Positions 1 to 10,900 of a DNA stretch of 64,000 nt are shown piece by piece. The first letter of the stretch is position 1, and every line of letters starts with the position of its first letter. The notes below the pieces were generated by a model, which did not search any database, was not told where the DNA came from, and was given only the letters and a program-made list of their open reading frames with translations. This stretch comes from Arenicola marina. Taxonomy: Eukaryota > Annelida > Polychaeta > Arenicolidae. The stretch is taken from contig OZ025252.1 of NCBI GenBank assembly GCA_964019135.1, positions 46,970,959 to 47,034,958 on the forward strand. Direction: 5' to 3'. Position numbers and translations under genes: made by a program.

Positions 1-94
1 ATCTACACGCGAAGTGGACCTTTTGTTAAAATCGACACGCGACATGGCTACCCCCCCTCAGGGGCCCTACTAAAGCACTCGACGTCTCGTCTCG

Positions 95-765
95 CGTCTC
101 GTGCTTTCTTTTGTTTATTTAGGCGAATGCGCTCCAGCTGGTTCTTTAACTAGTACGTAAATGGTCACTATTAAATCAGGTCAGGGGGGGGGGGGTTGGC
201 TCGAAAGAGATAGGGGGTGGGGGTGGGCGCTGGTTGGCTCTCGCCCGCTGAGCAATGAAGGGGGGGGGGATTTATAGCGGTTCGCAGGCCGGGTGATGTG
301 TCTGGGTCGCTGGGCTGGCTGGCATACTAGAGTGTCTGACTTGTTATGTCTCGGAAGCCGCTCGCCGGAAGAGGGGAGGGAAGGTGGGTATGGGCAGGCG
401 GGCCATTAACAGAAGCCAGAGGGAAGTGAGAAGTGGCGTTTGATATTATCGACCGCGAAACTTGTGACTGTGATTGCTTTCAGTTCTGACGGGATTGGCA
501 ACAGAGCGGCAATGGCTTTGGGGCTTCCACAGTAGGGGCGCGTGCGCTGGTGTCTTAAGATACAAGTATAACACCCTGAAGAGAACGGACACAGACACAG
601 ACAGAATCTGGATAATGAGTTTGATGACTTGGCATAGAGAGATCTTTCTCACTTCCCCCTTTCTATACTGATATTATAGTGAGTCATGTGGCAAGCAATA
701 GACTCAACCAGACAGGAAACAGAGAGTGTTTGTAGACATAACAAATTCACTCCCCCCCCCCCGCC
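95..765. repeat. Block repeated in inverted orientation at 56415-57110
   Basis: No gene is seen here. The block matches the reverse complement of 56415-57110. Shared landmarks are a CGAATGC-type stretch near 123, a G run near 185, a GGCTGGCTGGCA stretch near 313, a CAGTTCTGACGGGATTGG stretch near 480, and a C run near 750. Short reading frames inside it look like chance. In the other locus this block is inverted relative to the long repeat that follows it, so an inversion or an independent insertion has occurred in one of the two. Confidence 0.7.
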
Positions 766-788
766 CCCTCCGCCCGCCCATCAACCGG

Positions 789-1038
789 GGCCGGCGCGAC
801 AGCTCAGTGGGCTAGGACGCTCGCATTGAGTGCTCTGGTCACCTGAGAGCCTAACGGCACGTGGGTTGGTGGTTCGAGCCCTGCTGTGGCCATGTCTGTG
901 TGGTCGCAGGATAAAGATCCCATGTCTTTCTTCGTAAAGAGTAGGAGGTTACCCCCGGGGACATGGCTCCACTCTCCCTTTCTTCTCTCATTGACACGAT
1001 ATGACCGAAAGTGGTCAAAGCGTCTTGAAACAACCAGC
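789..1038 (+). mobile_element. tRNA-derived SINE
   Basis: A tRNA-like head contains an A-box-like stretch (AGCTCAGTGGGCTAGG, near 801-816) and a good B box (GGTTCGAGCCC, 871-881), which are the internal RNA polymerase III promoter elements. About 150 bp of non-tRNA body follows, ending near a GTCTTGAAACAACC stretch. The SINE sits exactly between the inverted block and the long direct repeat and is missing at the equivalent place in the second copy (about 57180), so it is probably a later insertion. It is too long and its arms too poorly paired to be a working tRNA gene. Family not identified. Confidence 0.65.
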
Positions 1039-2665
1039 CAGGGTGGAGGGTGAAAAGGCATGGGGGTAGTAGACATAAGTTTGATTTTTTTTTCTAAATC
1101 CCCCGCAAGGGTCAAGTCGTCCTGTTTATCCTCCATGAAAACAACTCCCCCTGAAAAGCAGTATTATTGTATCAAAGATTTTACTTTAAAATGGATCATT
1201 CATTTATGTCGGACATATATATCTCTCTATATATATATGGTACCTTTAGTAGAAATGGCATGACCAATGTCATACTGTTTCTCGTTCATTAGCGGCACCG
1301 GATATATATGCCATCGAAAACTGTCGAATTTCCATATATTTTTGCTTTCCAATCTAATACACCCCCACCCCTCTCCGCCTGGAGCTTAACGGTGACAATT
1401 CATTGTCTTGAATATCTAACAGTATCAGACCAGCTAGTTATGCTCAGCTCAGCTCGGCTCGATTGATTACACCGTGACATATTTTAAAAAAAATTGTCGT
1501 TATCCAGATATAATGCACAGTTTTTCCGTTCTTTATTTAAATAAAGAACACGTTAATGAAACACGGCTGGGTATGTTTTCCGACTCATTCTTTCATATCA
1601 TGAACACTTAAGACAAAGGCGTGACGTCACACAATTGTTTTAAAGCAGGAGAGAAAGTCCCTTGTGCCACACACCAGGGCCACACATCATATGCACTAGC
1701 CGTCCGCGCGCAAGCTTGCAGGTCTAGCCTGGTTCTCGGGCAAGCTTGCACGCATAGCCTCGTTCTCGCATGGGAATTCTCAGCATGTGCATAAGGCCAA
1801 TGCGATCAGGAATGGATTAGAAGTGGGTAAAAAATATAACATGTTAATGGGATGAAATACAAAATGACCAGTTGCAGTGACACTTGACGCTTTGTGGGCG
1901 GTGAAGCGTATAGCGGTGAAGCGCGAAGCGTCGGCGCGGTAATTCTGCATAGTGCCATTACTACCACCAGCCACTCCACCGACAAATGCTGTAATACTTC
2001 ACAAGGGCACCGTTTAATGTCAAAGCGGATTATATGTGGTGCGGTACCTGAGCCCGAGAAGTGTAGGCCCACCGTGCATCTCATTATTTCGGGAGATATC
2101 GAGGCTCGGTTCAGACCATTGGTTGCTAACACGTGGCGCAATTCCATTCATATTTGGGCGTCTACAATTTAGGAATTGAAGGTACAGTCGTGCGTCCGAA
2201 GGGCCCATTGCACGAGTATCCCATATGACCGTTTGCATGAACGAATAAAAGTCAGATTCGAGCATTTAACTTTGCGTGACTTAAATGTGGATGTCGTTTG
2301 GTAGAGTTTAGACTGTGTGACTTAATCAAACCCGAAGCAGATGCTTTAATAACGCTTTACCACGACTCCATATTAAATCCCCTAGACAATCATTTAATGT
2401 TTAGGGGGGCACTATTATACACATATGGGTGCCGAAGATAACGGTAAAGCATTGACAGATGTCACCCTGGGGGTACACAACAGCGAAACAGCAGAACCCT
2501 CACACCGGAAAGTGCGGCAGCGTTCTTGTTATCTGGCCAAAACAATAATCAAGGTTTCAGCCTTCCAAACCCATCAATATATCCCCCCACCCCCTTACTT
2601 AAAGTTCCCACAACGTCGGCGTTGGAGAGCTCCCGATATATAGCATGCACTAAAACGTAAAGCTG

Positions 2666-2804
2666 TATATCTACGGTAAAAGCCGCGTCCACTTTATCAG
2701 GCTGACTGCGTTAAGAGGTTCCGCTTAGTGGCTGAGTACGCCTTGGTAGAACCTCCTAAAGCAGTCAGCTTGATAAAGTGGTCCCGGTTTTTGCTGTAGA
2801 TATA
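2666..2804. repeat. Long hairpin (about 57-bp arms) in copy A
   Basis: The arm starting TATATCTACGGTAAAAGCC at 2666 pairs with the arm ending TTTTTGCTGTAGATATA at 2804. The arms are about 57 bp with a few mismatches, around a loop of roughly 25 bases. The same hairpin lies in copy B at 59249-59387, where the arms pair better. This looks like a small foldback or MITE-like unit carried inside the larger repeat. Confidence 0.75.
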
Positions 2805-2829
2805 GTAGCCCCCTAAAAATACGCATAAC

Positions 2830-3050
2830 CAAGTGCTTTGCATGCGGAATACAAGGTTAGACGTATTCCGCGAGCATAGCACCTGGCTATGCGTATCTTT
2901 GTATTCCGCATGGTGACACCTTGGTTTACTTGCCCTTGTATACCACATGGTAGCAACTGAGTACGCCTACCTGTGTATTCAGCATGCATATAACCTGGGT
3001 ATGCACATCGGATTCCTTGTATTCTGAATAGTGGCGCTCGAGAATTCACT
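2830..3050. repeat. Degenerate palindromic tandem repeat
   Basis: Several units of about 50-60 bp contain variants of TTGTATTCCGCATGG, one of them inverted (GCGGAATAC and GTATTCCGC around a 10-base loop near 2850-2875). The block is largely absent from copy B, which runs from the equivalent of 2845 almost directly to the equivalent of about 3205. No coding potential is seen. Confidence 0.5.
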
Positions 3051-5439
3051 GGGCACGGCCTATACATAACCTATATATTATGAAGTAAGGTGGTGGCGTG
3101 TAAGGATTGGTTTAGCTCCACCTACTAGCAGCTTCTGGTAGCGAAACGTATCCGACGACAGAATAGGTGTATAGCAAAATCGTACACACAAAAATTCTCC
3201 AAATTTGATAGAGAAATACGAGACATTGTGTGAAGGTAATATATGGCTACTACCATGGAGTACTGTGCTCATTATTTAGTTGGTAGGTTACGGTAGTTAT
3301 TATAATATTATATTCCCATGCACTCAGTCATCGTATTGTGTCACCATGACAGTGTATCATGTGACCATCGCAAGGCCATGGCAACAAGGGAGACGGGCTG
3401 AGGACAGTGTTATGTGTGACACGATTCGTGTACGTAAGTGCATGAACTCTTTCCACCGTGGAATCAAACTATGTCAACTATATATAATGCGAAATACGCT
3501 ATCCCTTGTCAGACCCTCAGGTAGAACTGCGGCGGATCGCGAGAGTGGCTTTGCCGCCCTGCACTCATCAGATTATATCACTGTAATATGCTACTCCCAA
3601 TCTTAGTGCTTCAAGTAAAGTACGTACGACTGTGTGCTTAGCCAAGATGCAATATATGTTTTATCTGACATTTAATTGCACCTCGTAACGTTTAGTTAAA
3701 GCCTGAAAAACAAACTGTGTAAGGCTGTCAGCCAGGACGAGTAAAGCAGGAAGTACTTGATATATAATAGCAGTTCATTGGCGATTGGCTGAGCGGTTAC
3801 CAACATGGTACAGTAGGCTGCGGGATCATTTGTGGATGATCCTGCAACGTTGGCAGTATAGCTATCGGAACTTTGTAGGACACTTGCCCTTGGTGACGTC
3901 ATCAGGTAAATAACTTGTTTTTTCTCCTCTCCATCAATTTCGTGTCCAATATTGTGCAATATTACGACAAATCCGTAGACAGGGGTGGATTTAGGAATTT
4001 GAAAATGGCAAGGGGATCCCATGGAAAACCTTATTATTCCCTAAAGGTGGTCACTCAACACATATGGACTTAACATCTCCAGGGTGAGCGGTTTGCCCCG
4101 CTACCCCCCCCCCCCCCCATTGGCCCCACTTTGGATACCTCACGTTTTACCTGTACGTGTTCGTGGCGTTCATTTACGTAGATCCATACACCATGTTTCA
4201 GATATCTAAGCCGCTGGATGTCTACCCGTAATGATGGTATAACTTCATCCTAGCGATAACCTTGGCAACTTATCTCAATAAGGGAGACAGGGATAATGAC
4301 ACTCTGCGTCAATGCTATAGCAATAACGGTCTGTGCTGCGTACCTTCAAGCGATTGTTTGCCTTCAATCACTTCACAAAACATAACGGCTAAAGCTGTCC
4401 TTAGGTGCACATCTCACCACTGAATGTTGCCTGTATCACGATTATAAACATCAGAGTAGGTTTATGGAATAAATACACAGTTAGACAGCTGGTGAACCAG
4501 AATGCGGCTGTTTAATGAGCGACTGTCAGTGGCAGGCGAGCTAATGTGTCGTATGGGTTTTTCCCTGCCGTAGGACTTAATAATCATCGTGCACAGCAAG
4601 TCTGCGCGCGGTATCTATGGTTACGTGCAATCGCTCCTTATATGGAATGATCAGGTGAGGACAATGGTGATCTATTTGTCGCAGAAATGTACACATCGCT
4701 GATATTCTTCACAGCAGAACATATGAAACGGACCAGATGCATCATAGAGAGATCAATGTGTTACCTTTGACAATATTAAGATTTAATAGTTACAAATGCC
4801 TGGACTGGAGCACACAAGCATAAGATGCATATTACATATATACTGTCCAGGTTACCACTTACGCAATCGAGATACCGGCTGTAATATAGGTGTAACCCGA
4901 TTTCGATATCTTGCCATACAGGTATCGTAACGCCGCTTGGGACAGGGACATTTGGTCCGCCCCCTAGATAGATTTTGTCCAAAATCACGGCGATCGAACT
5001 CGCAGTATTCGTTTCCAAGGCAACGGAAAATCTCATTATGAAAGATACAAATTTTACTTTTTTCCCTGTTTGACGCAGTTACAATGCACATAGCCTCACG
5101 CTACTTGGTACAGGCTGCCTAGGGGTCGGCCTTATATATAATGTGCAAGATGAATGCAATCGGACGGTTACTTTTTGTTTCCATGGCAACACAAAAATGG
5201 TTTAATAGTGAAAGATAGGACATTCTACAATTAACAATGAGCCAAAAAAATATAGAAACCTATAAGGTAACGCATCTCGTGTTAAATACAACGGTTATAT
5301 AAGGCAATATCTCAAAACTGACCGTCTTTCAACCACCTAGGTCATAGATCAAGGTCGTGACCTTGATTATTGTAAATTTCAAGTGCTCGGTTGTAGCTTG
5401 AAAACTAAAAGACACCTGAGCATCAAACTTGCACTGGTG

Positions 5440-5535
5440 GATAGAAGTGATGTAGCTAATGCCAAATCTCAGCTTGAATCCGGAGTGCGCAACGTCACGG
5501 TGCCAGAGCGAAGGGGGTTCGAATCCGACTTTTTC
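5440..5535 (+). mobile_element. Possible tRNA-derived SINE head
   Basis: A perfect B-box-like sequence (GGTTCGAATCC, near 5516-5526) follows about 70 bp that includes a weak A-box candidate (TAGCTAATGCC). The arms do not fold into a convincing tRNA, and a short AT-rich stretch follows. It could be an old SINE head or a chance B box. Confidence 0.3.
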
Positions 5536-7782
5536 AATTTTTAAGCTATCGCTCTCCAATAACTTTCACAAACTGGGGCATAAATTAGAACCTTATCTTT
5601 AAATTTTCACTAAAATCGGACTAGCGGTTATGACGTAACGGGTATTTCAATTTAAAATTAACGAAATTCACGGTGCCTTGACCGTACAAACTTGTAAATA
5701 GTATAGGACACTGAGGAATTGAATTGCCCGTAAGGAAAAAATATGGTTAAACTTCGCCGTGTTAACACTTTTGCATAAATCGACTAAAATACCGTTGCAA
5801 TGGTAAACTATACGGCGTTTCCGTTCGTATAACGCGACCCTCCCCGCCTCCCCCCCTCCCCCCGCCCCCACCTCAGCGCAATTACCAGAGGTCGAGGTGA
5901 CAGCCCAGATTTACCCAATAAAAGCTCTATTCTGCCCAAATTGTCAACTGAAGGCACTAATTGACCCCCAGATCCAGAATTGACCTCCAAGATCCAGATT
6001 TGACCCCTCCGATCCATCACATCCAGATTTAACTAACTTTTGACACTTTTTTCGGTCGGGGGGGGGGGGGGAGGGGTCACAAAAATGTCATGCAGTGGCA
6101 AACTAGGTCGGCGCTAAGATCTGCAATATCCATCCGCCCAAGCCGCTGACCTAATTCCAAGACTCCGTCCTGACCTTAAAGACACGCTTTTTTTCCATCT
6201 AAAGTTCGAACTAGGGGTCCCAACATGAGTAATATTCCGTTACCCTTTTTTCCCGCTCGCTCTCTCTCTCCCCTCCCTTCCTTACCTCCCTCCCTCCTTC
6301 CCTCCCTCCCCCTTGCCACGCTTTTTAATCCACTACCACCGTTCGAGAATGCCGCCTGCACTGCGAATCGGTTCATACGGCAGCAGGCGAGCTGCATAAG
6401 GCGGTGCTCTCTAACACGCCCGCGCGTGACCTATATAAATCCTCCATCTCCGGCGAGCTGCCTCACACATCAAATGGGCCCTACATCTCCCTGAGATCTA
6501 AGTATCCAAATCTAGATATGAGGGGTCAATTCCGTGTGTGTGTGGGTGTGTATGTCTCCGTAGGTTGCTGATTATAACATTTCCGTCATCATCCTTCACC
6601 CTGTGGGTCACCGTTCTCCTGTTAAATCCACGAAACGTTCTCATTCCATTAATGATCCACCTAGAAGGTCCTGTTTTGGCTTGAAATACGCAGCATGACG
6701 ACCCCCGCTAGTTTGTCAGCCATGCGTCATCAGACGTCCATTTTCGTCATAAGCTCTCAGCCGCCATGGTGATATGCCTTGTTTTTTGTCTCCCTGACTG
6801 GGCGCTTATTCAAACGGGCGCTTATTCGAACAGGAGCGTTTTTATTCAAGCAACTACGGTAAATACCGTATGCAGAACATAGGTGGCCGTCTAAATCCTT
6901 AGAAGGGTACTGGTTATGTGAAAAAAAATTCACCATTTGCATCAAAATAAACTTTTACTAGCACGTTCAATATCGTAAACGATATCGATCAAGTGGCCAT
7001 TTAATTTTGACCACGAAACTAGAGTTACGCGTGTTCAATATTGAACGTGAACACAGGAGAGAGGAGGGCGGTGGTGGGGGGTCTGAAACAGATGACATTT
7101 GTGACGAAAAAGATACTATAACGACATAAACAAAGATAGAGCAGATATCTTAAAATGAGTGGCCGGGAGGGGGGGGGGGGAATAAACCGAACGGGTCTGC
7201 AGGTGCATAGAGCGAATACATGGCTAAAAAGATACCCCGTCCGAGCGGATTTTGGAGGTCACAAAGGGGGGGGGGGGTGTACCGCGGTATTACTCCCAAA
7301 CCCAGCATGTATCAAGTATCCCAGGCCTCGCACGTACGCTATAGGTAAGGTAATATGCTACTTTTGAAATTTAAGTTACAAAATTGTGAATTTTTCATCA
7401 GATACATCTTTTTATATGCTTATTACAACGCGCTAATAAACAAAATGTGTTTTCAGGCTACTTTTTCCAAAAAGACGGTAACACATCCTGATTTTTGCAC
7501 AAGGAGTAATTTATTTTATGCTAGCTTTTATTGATTTTATTGAGGTTTTCATGCCAGTTCTTTTGCAATGTGAGCTTGAACTGTCCCACATGAACCCCCT
7601 ATGGGAACTCAGCGTTGTCGCTGACAAAATTTCAGGAATAAAAAAAAAGGCGAAACAAAATTGGCCAAAGGTCGTGATATTTTTATTATATGTTATTTAC
7701 TGGTAAATTGAATTAATATTGACATATCGAAAAGCAAAAACGCTCGCAAGGTCGCGAAAAGGTGACAACTAAGTATTACTCG

Positions 7783-7794
7783 TTAGGTGGCGCC
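7783..7794 (+). promoter_or_regulatory. CTCF-core-like site upstream of the first exon
   Basis: TTAGGTGGCGCC lies 85 bases before the start codon. It fits the AGRKGGCR core of the bilaterian CTCF motif (11 of 14 consensus positions in the wider window). A similar site lies in intron 8 at 20275-20287. Candidate by motif only. Confidence 0.22.
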
Positions 7795-7878
7795 ACGGTG
7801 ATCAGGCCTACTACCTCTAGTTAATGTTGAATCAAATAGAAAAACCTACTTTAACTATGCAGGTTCGCCACTGGTGCA

Positions 7879-7954
7879 ATGGCGGGCATATTTCCGATGT
7901 TGGTGCTGCTCCTGTTGCAAGCCGTTTCGAGTATCGCGACGACAGACATTTCTG
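7879..7954 (+). CDS. Exon 1: start codon and signal peptide
   Basis: ATG at 7879 has G at -3 and G at +4. It opens [20 protein letters not shown], a clear signal peptide with a hydrophobic Leu-rich core and small residues before a likely cleavage site near residues 19-21. The donor is TG|GTAAGT and the exon ends in phase 1. No other in-frame start lies closer to the hydrophobic core. Confidence 0.8.
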
Positions 7955-10900
7955 GTAAGTCTTGCGGACAAATATTCACATTACACAGTAGCATATCCAT
8001 AACTGACATCGACTTTTGCATGAGATGATATAATTTATACTGATGCACATAAAAAACAAGAAAACGTGGGATATTTTTGTATACTGAACTTTCAATAACA
8101 AGTTCTAGTTGTGGGGTTCTTGGCCTGCTGGTCACTTTCGCCTTTAATTGTTCCCGAAGCTTACATTCGCCTCGTGGACGGCCTTCCCGGTCGGAGCGGT
8201 CGTCTAGAGATCCTCTATGATGGCGAGTGGGGGACAGTCTGTGACGACGGATTCGACATCAATAATGCCACGTAAGCCACACAACCCACAGTGCACTAAC
8301 ACACCCACAGCGTCAACGTAAAGTGGTGCTTTACCCTGGCTTTTTTCCTTATTAAATGCCCTTCACGTCAGTTCAAGTATATTTTACCATATAATGTTGA
8401 AGAGATGGTTCTGGTGAGATGGTTTCGAAACTGGTGAAGAATATACCCAAGAGTATACCAACGTTTCTAGGTCACACAGTCATTATTTTTTCCGCACAAC
8501 CTCACCAGCATCCCCGCCTCTCCCGTCGAACGTTATTAGGACCTCCCCCCCCCCCCCACACATACACCACCCCGTTAGCAAATTTTTCACTTGATCCGCG
8601 TCTGGGTAGTATTAAAGCATGGTGCTCCCGCCACAATACATTCGAATGTTGATTCGTATGAGTCCTGTGAAATCACAAGAATAAAACGGTGGTGGGCAGA
8701 TGTGGTGGCAAGGAATCGCAGGAAACACAATTTGCTGAAGAATCACGTTTTGGAGTGGTTCGTTTCATCGTGATGAAATTAGGTAATTGCTGAACAAATA
8801 TCCAATATAACTCTTACCTTCATGTCCATTCCACGAGAAGTTGTACTTCGTTCCTGTATAATGATAAAGTAGTCAACGAAAGGCGCTACTTTTACATCAT
8901 TTAATATCAAATCAAAAACATCCTTCAAAGATGGAAAAGACGAAAGTTCCTCCTCCTACATCCGTTACAACGCGTAGCCATGACGCTCAATGCCAGGTTT
9001 TGTCATAACGTCCTCGATATTCCACATCCCCCCTTCCCCCAACGGGGAGGCCCGAAGTGCTAGGGCCGATGCGGCAGCTGTAGTCGTGGAAGGACCCACG
9101 GAGAGATGGAGAGAGGGCGTGGCGTGGACGGCGCTCTCGAGTGCTGCGGCGGGGCGGCTGGGGTGGGGGTAGCAGGTGTGTCGGCCTTGGGCGACGCCGG
9201 CACAGTCTTGGTGGGCACGAGGTCATTGACAACCGGCACGGCAGGAGGCGGCCCCTCGAGGACTGTCTCAGGGCAGACTACCCTCGAGTCCTCGAGATTA
9301 TTCTGCCCGGGAGGAGCGACCTGCGGGTCGGTGACCATGGGTGATGACGCAGCCGGGGTAAGGGGTAGGATTGTAGGTCGCGCATCGAAGGGTGTGTGCT
9401 TTCGTAGAAAGCGGCGGTTGCGTAAGGTGCACCAGCCCGATCCGTCCAAGCGAACGACATACTGATGGTGGTCACGTGACTCAACAATGCTGCCGGTTTT
9501 GTCCCAGCGCCGAGGATGATTGCCGGTCTGGTTCTGGACGGATACAAAGTCTCCAACCGTAAGCGGTGGCAGGAGGTTGGTGTGTTCGTTGTAGCGTTCG
9601 ATGGCCTTGATGTGACGGTGGGCGAGGGCTCGTTCTCGGTCCTCGGCCAGGGTTAGCCATTCCTTGAGGATCCGAAGCAGGCTGGGAAGATTGGGTATAT
9701 GGTCGCGTAGTGTGCGCCCGTAGAGCAGCTGAGCTGGTGACAGCTCTAGACCCGGCAGGGGTGTGTTCCGGTATTGTAGGAGGGCTCTGGCGAAGCGGTC
9801 GGTGTCGAGCCCGCCGTTTGCTGACATGTTGGACATCAAGAGGCGCTTCGCCGTCTTGACCGCGGCCTCGGCTCTACCGTTGCTCTGGGCATAGTAAGCA
9901 GAAGAGAGGCGCCATGTCACGCCCCACTGTTGGAGGAATCGCTGGACGTGATGGGAGGGAAATGGCTGTCCTCCATCTGTGGCAGCGTGCGGAGTTCTCG
10001 GCACAGGGATTTTGAATCGGTATGTAGAGAGTCGCATTTGGCGATTGACAACCATCCTGTGTACCGATCGGCGTAGGCTAGGTAGCGATGGCCTTGTAAG
10101 TCAAAGTAATCAGCGACAGCCAATTCGAACGGATAAGCTGGGGCAGGCGATGGCCTCATAGCTTCTGGGGCCTGTGATGGGGCGATCCTGTTGCAGGAGT
10201 GGCATTGTGCCCTGCGTGAGGAAATGGCAGAGTTCATCCCCGGCCAGAACACGCTGCGGGCGGCCCTGGCTTTCATGCCGGCGACACCCTGGTGGGCGGC
10301 GTGCAGGCCGTCGAGGATCTCCTTTCTGAGGGACGGCGGGATGAGGACACGATCATTGTAGGTGCATATGCCTTCGTAAGAGCTGAGGTGGTCCCGGTAG
10401 CGCCAGTATGGGCGGATCTCCTCTGGTAGCTCATTCTCTGAGTTGGGGAAACCGTTGGTGATGGTGGTCGAGAGGCACGTCATCGTGGCATCGGAGATGG
10501 AGGCCTCTCTGACGCGACCCAAAGTGATAGCAGAGGCGACGACGTCATCTGTATCATGAATGGCGTTTAGTGAAGCTAGGATGGATGAGTCACACTGACT
10601 GGCGAGGATGTCTGACTCAAGGCAATCAGTAGGTGAGGCTGCATCGCGGAGGGCATCGGCATGCGAGTTCCCTGTTGGGAGGCGGGAGCAGGCATCTGCG
10701 CTCTTCTGTGAGGCGCCAGGAATGTGTTTGATGTCGAAGGCGAACGGTAGGGTTTTCTCCTTTAGTCGGAATAGCCTGGGGTTTTTGATGGAATCTAGGC
10801 TCGAATCACCAAGAATTTTGACGAGAGGTTTATGATCAGTGGCGATGAGCAGGTCCTTGCAACCCAGAACAAACATACGACACTTCTGCAGGCCGTAGGC

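Larger units (their letters stand above)
1038..3985 (+). repeat. Copy A of a ~3-kb segment repeated in direct orientation at 57185-60205
   Basis: Sequence from CAGGGTGGAGGGTG (about 1038) to the CAATATTGTGCAATAT stretch (about 3955) recurs in the same order and orientation at 57185-60205. Over the 250 bases compared by eye (2400-2650) about 20 differ, roughly 92% identity. Copy A has an extra palindromic repeat block near 2830-3050; copy B has extra sequence near 58140-58590. A 72-codon frame at 2425-2643 is open in both copies, but most base differences in it change the residue, so it does not look like a conserved gene. This may be a segmental duplication or two copies of a large repeat family. 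Confidence 0.75.
3990..7878. other. Non-coding flank upstream of the receptor gene
   Basis: No exon could be supported here. The stretch holds a C run near 4107, a G run near 6059, a CT-rich tract at 6240-6310, G runs near 7169 and 7267, and AT-rich sequence just before the gene. The part around 7170-7280 is similar to 55830-55960 and is probably dispersed repeat. Short reading frames are unremarkable. No TATA box or initiator could be called with confidence. Confidence 0.5.

Noticed and set aside
789-890. Possible tRNA gene
   Set aside because: A and B boxes are present, but the stem pairing is poor and a SINE-like body follows directly.
2425-2643. 72-residue frame open in both copies of the long repeat
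   Set aside because: About ten residue changes from roughly eighteen base changes between copies argues against purifying selection; no domain recognised.
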